A stretch of 64,000 nucleotides of DNA from Halomarina halobia (GTDB lineage Archaea; Halobacteriota; Halobacteria; Halobacteriales; Haloarculaceae): positions 2,356,001 to 2,420,000 of the forward strand of contig NZ_CP119992.1 of assembly GCF_029338575.1 (NCBI RefSeq), given 5' to 3'. Position numbers and translations under genes: made by a program. Of the stretch, positions 51,997 to 59,750 are shown in pieces. The number at the start of each line of letters is the position of its first letter. Position 1 is the first letter of the stretch. The notes under the pieces were generated by a model. The model saw nothing but the letters and a program-made list of their open reading frames with translations, was not told where the DNA came from and ran no database searches.

Positions 51997-53661
51997 GTGT
52001 TCGAAACCGTCCACGGGTTTCAGCAAGGGTACCAGCAGACGTTCGATCAGGTCGCCGTTCCGGTGGCGATCATTCTCGCGCTGTTCGTCGTCTACTACGG
52101 GGTCAGCTACTACTTCAAGAACCGGATTCAGGACACGGGCGACCTCTATCTCGCGGATCAGTCGATCGGGTCGTTCGTGAACGGCTGTGCGATGGCGGCC
52201 ACCTGGGAGAGCCTCGCCACCTTCCTCGGCGTTATCGCGCTGATCGTGAGCCTCCAACTCCCGTTCATCGCGATGTGGACGAACTTCCTGCTCTCGATCC
52301 CGCTCATCGTGTTGCTCTACGGCCAGACGCTTCGACGGCTCGGGTCGTACACGCCGGCGACGTTCTGCAAGGAGCGCTACGGCGACCGTATGGCCGTGTT
52401 GATGGCGCTCCTCATCGTCCTCGTCATGGTCATGTACGCACTCGGGCAGTTCATCGGCCTGGCCAAGATCGGCAACGTACTGTTCGGTTGGCCGTTCGAG
52501 CTGTCGCTGTTCGTCATCGCCGTCGTCGTCATCGGTTACGTCATTATCGGCGGAATGTACGGTGTCTCGTACAATTCGGCGCTCCAGTTCTGGATCATGT
52601 TCACCGCCGCGTTCGTCCCACTGGTGTTCATCCTCAGGGATCTCGGAGCGAGCGGATGGTGGTTCCCACCGCTTGGATACACGAACCTCACGGGTCAGAT
52701 GCAACAGGCCTACCCCGGCTTCTTCGACCTCAAATTCGGTCTGAAGTGGTACGTTGCGCTGTTCATCGGGATGGCGCTGGGACCGATCGGCCTTCCACAC
52801 CTCGCCCAGCGAGTGTTCACGAGCAACAGCGTGCGCGAGGGACGCGTTTCCGTGTTCTGGTTCGTCCTCGTCACCGGACTCCTGTTCACGACCGTCTACG
52901 CCGTCGGGTTCGCGGGCGTCATCTGGGCGCAGCAGCAGGGGATCCAGATCCCGGACGCCGACCTCGACAAGGTGATCTTCTTCCTGAACTTCGCGTTCAA
53001 CGGAAGCGCCATCACGGGATACGTCGTCGCTGGCGCCATTGCCGGCGCGCTGTCGACCGTCAGCGGCCACATGATGGCGATCAGCGCGGCGGTCGCGAGT
53101 GACCTCGTCGAGGTCTTCAAGCCCGATCTACCCGAGGACCGGAAGACGCGGCTGGGCTACGCCGCTATCGCCGGCGCGGGCGTTCTCGTCGCGCTCATCG
53201 CGTTGAATCCGCCGGCGTTTCTCGTCGTGAGTATCCTGTGGGCGTTCTCGGTCACGGCGGCCGCCATCACCCCCGTGCTCGTGCTCGGCGTCTGGTCCAG
53301 CCGCGTCAACGAGTACGGTGCCCTGACCGCGAGTCTCGTCTCCGCCGGCCTCGTTATCGGTCTCTCTCCACACGTCCTCCCCGGGATCACCATCGGTCCC
53401 GGGGGGATCACCTCGGCGATCGGGCTCGACGCGGCGTTCGTCGCCGTGCCCGTCTCGCTCATCCTCCTGATCGGCGTCTCGCTGGCGGCGGAACGCGTCG
53501 GCGGACTCGACGTGGGGCGCGACGCCAACCAGCGTCTCGTAAACGAGATGCACGGCTACCCGGACGACGACGTCGAGCGGTTCTCTAGCGTGTGGCCGCT
53601 GGTCGCACTCGTGTGTATCGCCGTTCCCGTCCTCTGGTGGGGATTGCTCCCCTGGCCGTAG
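51997..53661 (+). CDS. Sodium:solute symporter (SSS family), large subunit
   Basis: 554 residues, 13 or so membrane helices, starting with GTG 51997. SSS family features: DTGDLYLADQSIGSFVNGCAMAATWES after helix 1 (Na+ site region), RLGSYTPATFCKERYG, IGGMYGVSYNSALQFW, and GPIGLPHLAQRVFT (the GLPH segment is typical). Substrates in this family include acetate, pyruvate, pantothenate and proline. Followed at 49 bp by a haloacid-dehalogenase-like gene, it may import a short carboxylate, possibly a halogenated one. Confidence 0.9.
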   Translation: MFETVHGFQQGYQQTFDQVAVPVAIILALFVVYYGVSYYFKNRIQDTGDLYLADQSIGSFVNGCAMAATWESLATFLGVIALIVSLQLPFIAMWTNFLLSIPLIVLLYGQTLRRLGSYTPATFCKERYGDRMAVLMALLIVLVMVMYALGQFIGLAKIGNVLFGWPFELSLFVIAVVVIGYVIIGGMYGVSYNSALQFWIMFTAAFVPLVFILRDLGASGWWFPPLGYTNLTGQMQQAYPGFFDLKFGLKWYVALFIGMALGPIGLPHLAQRVFTSNSVREGRVSVFWFVLVTGLLFTTVYAVGFAGVIWAQQQGIQIPDADLDKVIFFLNFAFNGSAITGYVVAGAIAGALSTVSGHMMAISAAVASDLVEVFKPDLPEDRKTRLGYAAIAGAGVLVALIALNPPAFLVVSILWAFSVTAAAITPVLVLGVWSSRVNEYGALTASLVSAGLVIGLSPHVLPGITIGPGGITSAIGLDAAFVAVPVSLILLIGVSLAAERVGGLDVGRDANQRLVNEMHGYPDDDVERFSSVWPLVALVCIAVPVLWWGLLPWP

Positions 53662-53710
53662 CGGTACTCGACAGCGCATCGACGACAGATCAACCCACGA
53701 CACATCGACT

Positions 53711-54409
53711 ATGAACACGACAACGACGTTCGATCCGGATCGCGTCACGACCATCACCGTCGACTCCTACGGCACGCTCGTAGACACCGACGCCGTCGAG
53801 GCACGCCTCGCGGAGCGTGTGCCAGACCCCGAACCCGTCTCGAAGCTGTGGCGTTCGCGCTCGCTGATGTATACGATGGTCGGTAACTTCATCGGCTACT
53901 ACCAGCCGTTCTACGAGATGAACCGCAACGCCCTCGAATACGCGCTCGACGCCCACGACGTGGACCTCTCGTCAGCCGAACGCGACGAGATCCTCGGCGC
54001 CTACCACGAACTGGACGTCTTCCCGGACGTGCGCGACGGTATCGAGCGACTTCGCGCCGGTGGCTATCCGGTGTACGTCCTCTCGAACGGGAACCCCGAG
54101 ATGCTTCGGTCGATGGTCCGACACGCCGGGATCGCCGACGTCGTCGCCGACACGATAAGCGCCGACGAGATCCGGACGTTCAAACCGCACCCCGACATCT
54201 ACCGTCACGGCGCTGCCCGGACCGGGACGCCGATCGACGAGATCGTCCACGTCGCCGGCCCGGCCTTCGACGTCCTCGGGGCAATGCACGCCGGCATGCA
54301 GGGATCGTGGATCAACCGCGATAAGGGTCCGTGGGAGTCGTTCGCCGACGTCTCCCCCGACCTCACCATCGACTCGTTCGACGACCTCGCCGAGATCCTC
54401 GGGGTGTGA
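53711..54409 (+). CDS. Haloacid dehalogenase type II-like HAD hydrolase
   Basis: 232 residues. The HAD motifs are in place: D18 in VDSYGTLVD with T22, S125-N126 in VLSNGNPEML, K158 in FKPHPDIY and D187 in AGPAFDVLGA. Conserved Arg/Tyr of the substrate pocket appear as LWRSRSLMYT (about 46-55). The family cleaves (S)-2-haloacids. In the loop that normally reads SSNAWD the window has AGPAFD, so the usual Ser175 and Asn177 are replaced by Ala and Pro. The activity is thus uncertain; it could be a phosphatase or a modified dehalogenase. It follows the symporter by 49 bp. Confidence 0.85.
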   Translation: MNTTTTFDPDRVTTITVDSYGTLVDTDAVEARLAERVPDPEPVSKLWRSRSLMYTMVGNFIGYYQPFYEMNRNALEYALDAHDVDLSSAERDEILGAYHELDVFPDVRDGIERLRAGGYPVYVLSNGNPEMLRSMVRHAGIADVVADTISADEIRTFKPHPDIYRHGAARTGTPIDEIVHVAGPAFDVLGAMHAGMQGSWINRDKGPWESFADVSPDLTIDSFDDLAEILGV

Positions 54410-54568
54410 TTCCGACCGCGATCCGATCGGACCGCGATAGTCCGCGACGAGCGATGGAGGACGCCCGGGCTGAGTGTTCGACGGCGTTGTCCGAGGTGTC
54501 GGTGCTGGCCGTCGGAACGAGTACGGCGTCGTCCGCCGACGGCCAAGCGGGGACGACCGCCCCGGCCC

Positions 54569-54784
54569 CTACTGTTGCTCGCGCGCCACCCGTAGCGACC
54601 AGAAGAAGGCGAAGTACGCGCCCACGCCGGCGAGCATGAACAGGTAGTACGCCCACTGCGGGCCGTCGACGACCTCGAACAGCAGGCTGACGACCGTCAC
54701 CCAGACGACGGCGAACGCCAGGTCGGCGACCATCCCCGACCGGTGTTCGGCGACGTGCTCGCGGAGTCGGTCTGCGAGGCTCAC
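54569..54784 (-). CDS. Small two-helix membrane protein
   Basis: 71 residues with a charged N-terminus (MSLADRLREHVAEHRSGMVAD) and two membrane helices (AFAVVWVTVVSLLFEVV and WAYYLFMLAGVGAYFAFFW). This type of protein is common in haloarchaea (I recall it as DUF8119 but am not sure). Its ATG overlaps the stop of the 52-residue ORF before it by 4 bp, so it closes the operon that begins at the DUF4212 gene. Confidence 0.75.
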   Translation of the reverse strand: MSLADRLREHVAEHRSGMVADLAFAVVWVTVVSLLFEVVDGPQWAYYLFMLAGVGAYFAFFWSLRVAREQQ

Positions 54785-54939
54785 GGACGCGGGCGACCCC
54801 CCCGAGCGCCGGCGTCCGGCGCGAGTCGGAACCCGTCCTCGCTCGCGGTCGAACCTCCGGCCCGACGTGAGGTCGCGGCCGCGCCGCGGCTACGGGGGCC
54901 GGGGCGGTCTGCCACGGCGGTCACGTCCACGTCCACCAT
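54781..54939 (-). CDS. Small ORF between UspA and membrane protein
   Basis: 52 residues starting MVDVDVTAVADRPGP, rich in Arg, Gly and Ala with no recognisable fold. It starts five bases past the UspA stop and its own stop overlaps the next ATG by 4 bp, which is the pattern of real genes in this operon. The composition, however, resembles chance ORFs in GC-rich DNA. It could be a disordered protein or just a coupling leader for the membrane gene. Confidence 0.4.
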   Translation of the reverse strand: MVDVDVTAVADRPGPRSRGAAATSRRAGGSTASEDGFRLAPDAGARGGRPRP

Positions 54940-54944
54940 CGCGG

Positions 54945-55409
54945 TCACTCGTCGTCCGCGCGCGCGTCGACGACCAGGACGGGGCGCTTGGTCGACCGGA
55001 GGACGCGCTCGGTCACGCTCCCGAGGAGCGCCCGCCTGACGCCCGAGCGTCCGTGGCTGCCCATCACGACGAGGTCGACGTCGTGATCCTCGACGTAGTC
55101 CGCGATGACACGGTGTGGGACGCCCGCCCTGACGTGCTCGACGACCTCGACGCCGCGCTCTGCGCCCGCCGCGGCGACGTAGCCGGTCGCGGCCTCCGCG
55201 CGCTCTCGGACTTCGTCCATCTCGTGGAACCTGCCCGCGCGGAGCCGGTCGATCTGCTCGGTGCCGAGGCTCACCTCCATCGCGTCGATGTCGACGACGT
55301 ACAGCGCGTCGACAGTCGCGCCGTACCGTTCGGCGAGGTCCAGCGCGTGATCGACTGCGGTCTCGGCGACGTCGCTTCCGTCGGTCGGGACGAGTATGGT
55401 GTCGTACAT
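54945..55409 (-). CDS. Universal stress protein (UspA family)
   Basis: 154 residues: YDTILVPTDGSDVAETAVDHAL at the start, then VDALYVVDID and the ATP-binding end VMGSHGRSGVRRALLGSVTERVLRSTKRPVLVV, where the G-x2-G-x9-G-S motif is complete. UspA proteins next to acetate-type symporters are common in haloarchaea and may regulate them. It starts two bases past the symporter stop. Confidence 0.92.
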   Translation of the reverse strand: MYDTILVPTDGSDVAETAVDHALDLAERYGATVDALYVVDIDAMEVSLGTEQIDRLRAGRFHEMDEVRERAEAATGYVAAAGAERGVEVVEHVRAGVPHRVIADYVEDHDVDLVVMGSHGRSGVRRALLGSVTERVLRSTKRPVLVVDARADDE

Positions 55410-55411
55410 GG

Positions 55412-57097
55412 TCAGTCGTCCGCGGGGGTTTCACCGCCGCTCTTCGCGGCGACGGCCTCGGCGGCCGTCGTGTCGTGCATCGGCTCGGGGCTGTGACACT
55501 GCCGGACGAGCTGCTTGGTCTGCAGGTCCGGCTCCTCGGTGACGAGCGAGACGCCGATGGTGACCGCGAACACGACGGGCGTGGCGATCAGCGCCGACCC
55601 GATCGCGGGCATCCACTGGGCCAGCGCCGGGGCGAGCGGGGCTTCGAGGCCGCTCAGGTAGTTCGGGACGACCTCGTTGATCATCGGGATCGACCAGAGG
55701 ACGAGCCCGGTGATCATGCCGCTGAGCGCGCCCTCGCGGTTCGTGTTCTCCCACCAGAGCCCGAGGAAGAACATCGGGAACAGCACCGATCCGGCCAGCG
55801 AGAACGCGTACGCGACCAGCGCCGCGATGGGCGCGGCCGGGTCCAGCGCGGCCAGCGTCGTGATGACGCCCAGCAGGATGATGCTGAGGCGGCCTACCAG
55901 CACCTGCTGGCGCTGGGTCGCATCGGGGTTGATGATGTTGGTGTAGATGTCGTGGGAGATGGCCGACGAGCCGGCGATGAACAGGCCGGCGACCGTCGCG
56001 ATGGCGGCGGCGATGCCGCCCGCCGCGACGAAGCCGACGAACCAGTCGGGCAGGCCGGCCAGCTGGGTCGCCAGTACGACGATGACGTCGGCGGCCGCGC
56101 TGTCCATGCCGTCGGCGCCGTACACCGGACCGATGTTCGCCGCGTAGAGTTTGGTCCCGAACGCGGCGAACGCGGGGGCGCTCCAGTACAGCAGGCAGAT
56201 GAAGAACAGCCCCCACACGGTCGACCAGCGGGCGGTTCGCTCGTTCTCGACCGTGTAGAACCGCACGAGGACGTGGGGCAGTCCCGCGGTCCCGACGATC
56301 AGCGAGAAGCACGTGGCGATCCAGAGGTAGTAGCTCCCGGTCACGAACGGCTCGGAGAACTCGCGGCCGAGTTCGCCGATGAGCTGCCCGTACTGGAGCT
56401 GGGGGATGACCGTCGAGTACCCCTGCGTGAAGCCGACGGCGTACAGGCCGGCGAGGAACGCGGCGATGAGGATGGTGTACTGGACGGCCTGGTTCTTCGT
56501 CGCGCCCAACATCCCGGACAGCGTCAGGTAGCCGACCGTGATGGCCATCATGAAGATGACCATCGACTGGTAGCCGCTCAGGCCGAGCAGGCCGATGTCG
56601 CCGAACACGTACAGGCCGACCAGCGCCATGCCGCGGGCCTGCCCGATGGCGTAGACGAACCCGATCAGGAACGTCGTGACGGCCGCGATGGCGCGGGCGG
56701 CGTCGGAGTTGAAACGGTCGCCGACGAAGTCCGGCGCCGTGTACTTCCCGAACCGGCGCATCTGGGCGGCCATGAAGATCAGCACGATGAAGAACGCCGT
56801 CGTCCAGCCGACGACGAACGCCAGCCCGTAGATCCCGGACAGCGCGATCAGCGCCGCCATGCCGAGGTAGGAGGCCGCAGACATCCAGTTTGCGCCGATC
56901 GCGGCGCCGTTCTCGAGGTTGCCGATGGAGCGGCCGGCGACCCACATGTCCTCGGCGTCGGCCACGCGGAAGACGAACCCGATCGCGAGGAACAGCCCCA
57001 GCATCGACAGGACGAGGACGGCCGGTATGAGCTTGAACGAGACGTTCAGCCCCTCGGGCAGCAGCTCACCGGTCTGGAGCAGGAGGCTCGCGCTCAT
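55412..57097 (-). CDS. Cation:acetate-type symporter (SSS family, ActP-like)
   Basis: 561 residues with about 13 membrane helices. The N-terminal FRVADAEDMWVAGRSIGNLENGAAIGANWMSAASYLG block and RFGKYTAPDFVGDRF are characteristic of acetate/monocarboxylate permeases (ActP). GTAGLPHVLVRFYTV and AGSSAISHDIYTNI are later family blocks. The C-terminal tail is soluble and Ala/Glu-rich. It is encoded directly after its small subunit and a few kb from acetyl-CoA synthetase, supporting acetate uptake, though propionate or pyruvate are possible. Confidence 0.92.
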   Translation of the reverse strand: MSASLLLQTGELLPEGLNVSFKLIPAVLVLSMLGLFLAIGFVFRVADAEDMWVAGRSIGNLENGAAIGANWMSAASYLGMAALIALSGIYGLAFVVGWTTAFFIVLIFMAAQMRRFGKYTAPDFVGDRFNSDAARAIAAVTTFLIGFVYAIGQARGMALVGLYVFGDIGLLGLSGYQSMVIFMMAITVGYLTLSGMLGATKNQAVQYTILIAAFLAGLYAVGFTQGYSTVIPQLQYGQLIGELGREFSEPFVTGSYYLWIATCFSLIVGTAGLPHVLVRFYTVENERTARWSTVWGLFFICLLYWSAPAFAAFGTKLYAANIGPVYGADGMDSAAADVIVVLATQLAGLPDWFVGFVAAGGIAAAIATVAGLFIAGSSAISHDIYTNIINPDATQRQQVLVGRLSIILLGVITTLAALDPAAPIAALVAYAFSLAGSVLFPMFFLGLWWENTNREGALSGMITGLVLWSIPMINEVVPNYLSGLEAPLAPALAQWMPAIGSALIATPVVFAVTIGVSLVTEEPDLQTKQLVRQCHSPEPMHDTTAAEAVAAKSGGETPADD

Positions 57098-57532
57098 CTA
57101 CGCCTCACCCCCGGTACCGTGTTCGATGCCGTACTTATCGTCGAGCTGGTCGCGCTTGCGGACGTACCAGTACGAGAGGATCAGTCCGGTGGTCGGAGCG
57201 CCGATGGCCATCAGGAAGTAGTGCAGCGGGAACCCGATGACGGGCATCTGCGTCGTCATGACGTCCGGCGCGATGGCCGTCAGCGTCACCGGGCCGAAGA
57301 CGGCGACGAACCAGATAGCGAACCCGGTCCAGATGATCCGCAGGTGATCGCGCATGTACGGCGTGCTCGGCGACAGCAGGTTCACCTCGGCGTCGAGGTA
57401 GTCGGTCGCCCCCGCCGTGCCCGCGGCCGGACTCCTCCCGGCCGCGTGCCCGCCGTCCGCCACGGTCGCCGAATCGTCGCCCGCGACCGTCCGACCCGTA
57501 TCGTCCGCTACCTCCGTATCCCGGTCGGTCAT
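57098..57532 (-). CDS. DUF4212 small subunit of the acetate-type symporter
   Basis: 144 residues from ATG 57532, which has a G-rich Shine-Dalgarno-like stretch (ggggggaacg) just before it. After a 50-residue acidic, low-complexity N-terminus comes the DUF4212 core: YMRDHLRIIWTGFAIWFV, then HYFLMAIGAPTTGLILSYWYVRKRDQLDDKYGIE. Two membrane helices. The family always sits next to SSS-type symporters and forms their small subunit. The stop adjoins the symporter ATG with no gap. An in-frame TTG at 57679, next to the promoter, is an unlikely longer alternative. Confidence 0.88.
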   Translation of the reverse strand: MTDRDTEVADDTGRTVAGDDSATVADGGHAAGRSPAAGTAGATDYLDAEVNLLSPSTPYMRDHLRIIWTGFAIWFVAVFGPVTLTAIAPDVMTTQMPVIGFPLHYFLMAIGAPTTGLILSYWYVRKRDQLDDKYGIEHGTGGEA

Positions 57533-57676
57533 CGTTCCCCCCGTCCCGTCGCGGACGGTTCGTGCGGCGCGGCCGGCGATCGCGCGCGCACTCGCCACGC
57601 GCGCGCCGACCGGGTCGCCGATCGTACTCCCTGTCCCGAGCCCTGTAATAGCATGACGATTGAGGCGGTGTACCAC

Positions 57677-57716
57677 CAATTAGATAAGCGACGTGCCTAA
57701 TTGCATAAAAAATGCA
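57677..57716 (-). promoter_or_regulatory. Promoter with CAATTAG-N13-CTAATTG inverted repeat upstream of the acetate symporter
   Basis: CAATTAG (57677-57683) and CTAATTG (57697-57703) form a perfect 7+7 inverted repeat with centres 20 bp apart, which puts both half-sites on one face of the helix. Adjacent TGCAT-aaaaa-ATGCA (57702-57716) holds the TATA-like core (tttttatg on the coding strand). The start of transcription would be near 57680, leaving a leader of about 150 nt before ATG 57532. Confidence 0.5.
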
Positions 57717-57838
57717 CGTAGACCGTTTCCTCCGCGGCGAATCACCGGATTTAGATGCCGTCGACCGCTGTCCGATCGGTCCGTGTCGTGACTCGCGGCA
57801 GACCGTCGTCGCGCAGTCGACTCGAGCCCCCTAGACAG

Positions 57839-59569
57839 CTAGCGTCGGTCCTGATCGAGGACGGTGGTCAGGAGTTTCTGCTGCGCCCGCCGGAGGTGAT
57901 TGTGCAGCGTCGGCGAGGAGATCCCGACGGAGTCGGCGAGCTCCTCCGCCGTCGATTCGCGGGGCCACTCGAAGTAGCCGGCGTAGTACGCCGCCCGGAG
58001 GACCGACAGCTGCCTGTCGGTGAGGATGTCGTCGAGCCGCTCGGGGAACGAGCCGTCGGATCGGACGGGTCGTTCGACCTCCCGCTTCGCGATCAGTCGC
58101 GTCCGGGGGTACGCCGATCGGACGGCCTCGACCACCTCGCGGACGTCGACGTCGCTCGCGACCTCGCCGACGAGCGTGGCCGTTCCGCGCTCGACGACGA
58201 GATCTCGAACGGTCCCGCCGCACTCGACGAGCGCCCTCACCGGCGAGTCGGTGACGACGAGTTCGAGCAGCGCGCCCTCCGGTCTGCCGCTGACTAGCCG
58301 CGCGTCCTCGATCGCACGGGCGTCCGCCGCCCGTTCGAGCGCCGCGTCCGGCGAGGCCCCGTCTACGGTGACGTAACACAGGAACGATCCCGCCTCGGCC
58401 GGGGCGAGTCCCTCCAGCCGGAACGTGCAGTCGAGCTCGCTCGAGGCGGTCGCGAGGAAGGAGCAGGCGGTCGACTGGAGGGTGAGCTCCGTCGCGGTGT
58501 CCGCGAGCAGCAGTCGCTTGTGTTCGACGCCCGCGAGCGCCGCCGCGACGTGCGCCCCGTAGATCGCGAGCAGGTCGCGCTCGGCGTCGGCGACCGGCGC
58601 GGTCGGGACGGCGCACAGCGCACCGTAGGTCTGCCGACCGTGCACCAGCGGGACGACGATCACCGTCGCCCGCCCCGTCGACACCTCGACGGTCGTCGCG
58701 CTAACCCTCTCCTCATCGACGGCCGCCCGGACGGCCGTCCGGGTGGACTCGTCGTCCGCGAGCGCGTCCGCGAGCGCGTCCTGCGCCGCCGGGCCGTCCT
58801 CCGGCGGCTCCGTCCCGGCCGCCGGGTCGAACACGGTCGCCGTCCGGTAGGCGGTCGTCCCCATCAGTCGCTCGCAGGCGACCGTCTCGACGGCGTCCTC
58901 CGTCGTCACGTCCGTCAGCGCCGCGCTCGCGTCCCGGAGCAACGTCGCGACGGTTCGGAGGCGCTCCGTCCCCTCCCGGTTGGGTCGCCCGACGTCGCCC
59001 GCGCCCCGTCGTTCGAACGCCGCGACGACCGCCTCTCGGCCGGCCGGTTCGAGGTACGGCGCGAGCCGTTCCGGACGGTCGTACGCTCCGACGGCGAGCA
59101 CGACGCGCGGGTCGAGGCCGCGCTCGACCAGCAGCCGCCGGGCGAAGTAGCGCCGAAGGTCGCGGGTCGAGAGCCCGTCGAAGACCGCCTCGCCGGTCGT
59201 CTCGGCCGCGCGGGCGGCCACCTCGGCGACGAGCATCTGCACGCGCCTCGGCGACACTCCCACCAGCGGTTCGTCGGGCGCGATCCCGGCCCCGTCGGCG
59301 TACTTGCGGAGGTCGTGTTCGACGTCGGACGGGAGGTACGCCTCGCGGGCGTCGGATTCCCCGCCGGGGACGCGCAGGAAGAAGTGCTCCCCGTGGGGGA
59401 GTACGTCGACGAGGCGGACGCGCGTCATCTCCTCCGGGTGCAGCCCGACCTCGCCGCCCAACCGGACGACGACGTCCTCCCGGTGCGTCTCGGCCGCTCG
59501 ACGCAACTGCTCGTAGCTAGCCGCGTCGAGTACGTCGTCCCCCTCGGCGTCCCGCTCGCCTGCGAGCAT
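57839..59569 (-). CDS. Bat-like regulator: integrase-like domain, GAF, BAT and HTH-10 domains
   Basis: 576 residues. The N-terminal ~180 residues match the tyrosine-recombinase catalytic domain in order, but the active site is eroded: the first Arg is H44 (VGLHPEEM), the His is R136, the second Arg R139 stays (STRDLRRYF), the third position is A162, and Tyr172 (PYLEP) remains. Next come a GAF-like sensor (about 215-345), the bacterioopsin-activator beta domain (about 350-510) and an HTH_10 (LTDRQLSVLRAAYYAGYFEWPRE, cut to GYFEWPRE, then LADSVGISSPTLHNHLRRAQ). It lies between acs and the symporter, so it probably controls them. Confidence 0.88.
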   Translation of the reverse strand: MLAGERDAEGDDVLDAASYEQLRRAAETHREDVVVRLGGEVGLHPEEMTRVRLVDVLPHGEHFFLRVPGGESDAREAYLPSDVEHDLRKYADGAGIAPDEPLVGVSPRRVQMLVAEVAARAAETTGEAVFDGLSTRDLRRYFARRLLVERGLDPRVVLAVGAYDRPERLAPYLEPAGREAVVAAFERRGAGDVGRPNREGTERLRTVATLLRDASAALTDVTTEDAVETVACERLMGTTAYRTATVFDPAAGTEPPEDGPAAQDALADALADDESTRTAVRAAVDEERVSATTVEVSTGRATVIVVPLVHGRQTYGALCAVPTAPVADAERDLLAIYGAHVAAALAGVEHKRLLLADTATELTLQSTACSFLATASSELDCTFRLEGLAPAEAGSFLCYVTVDGASPDAALERAADARAIEDARLVSGRPEGALLELVVTDSPVRALVECGGTVRDLVVERGTATLVGEVASDVDVREVVEAVRSAYPRTRLIAKREVERPVRSDGSFPERLDDILTDRQLSVLRAAYYAGYFEWPRESTAEELADSVGISSPTLHNHLRRAQQKLLTTVLDQDRR

Positions 59570-59709
59570 GTTTCGCTGTATCGTACTGCTGCGAAATCAA
59601 GCTTCGGGACGGAGCCGACGGTGTTCGGCGAGATGTGCGGCGCGCGGATCGCTCTCCGTCACGTTCGGACCCTACGGCGCCGACGTCGGCCCGTGCGACG
59701 CGGAATCTG

Positions 59710-59735
59710 TTTCGACAATTCTGAATTTTGCGAAA
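59710..59735. repeat. Inverted repeat between acs and the Bat-like gene
   Basis: TTTCG (59710-59714) and CGAAA (59731-59735) enclose AATTC-t-GAATT (59717-59727), a nested inverted repeat in AT-rich sequence 17-41 bases past the acs stop. It could be the terminator of acs or an operator of the Bat-like gene, about 140 bases upstream of its start. Confidence 0.4.
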
Positions 59736-59750
59736 TACCCCCACGGGGCG

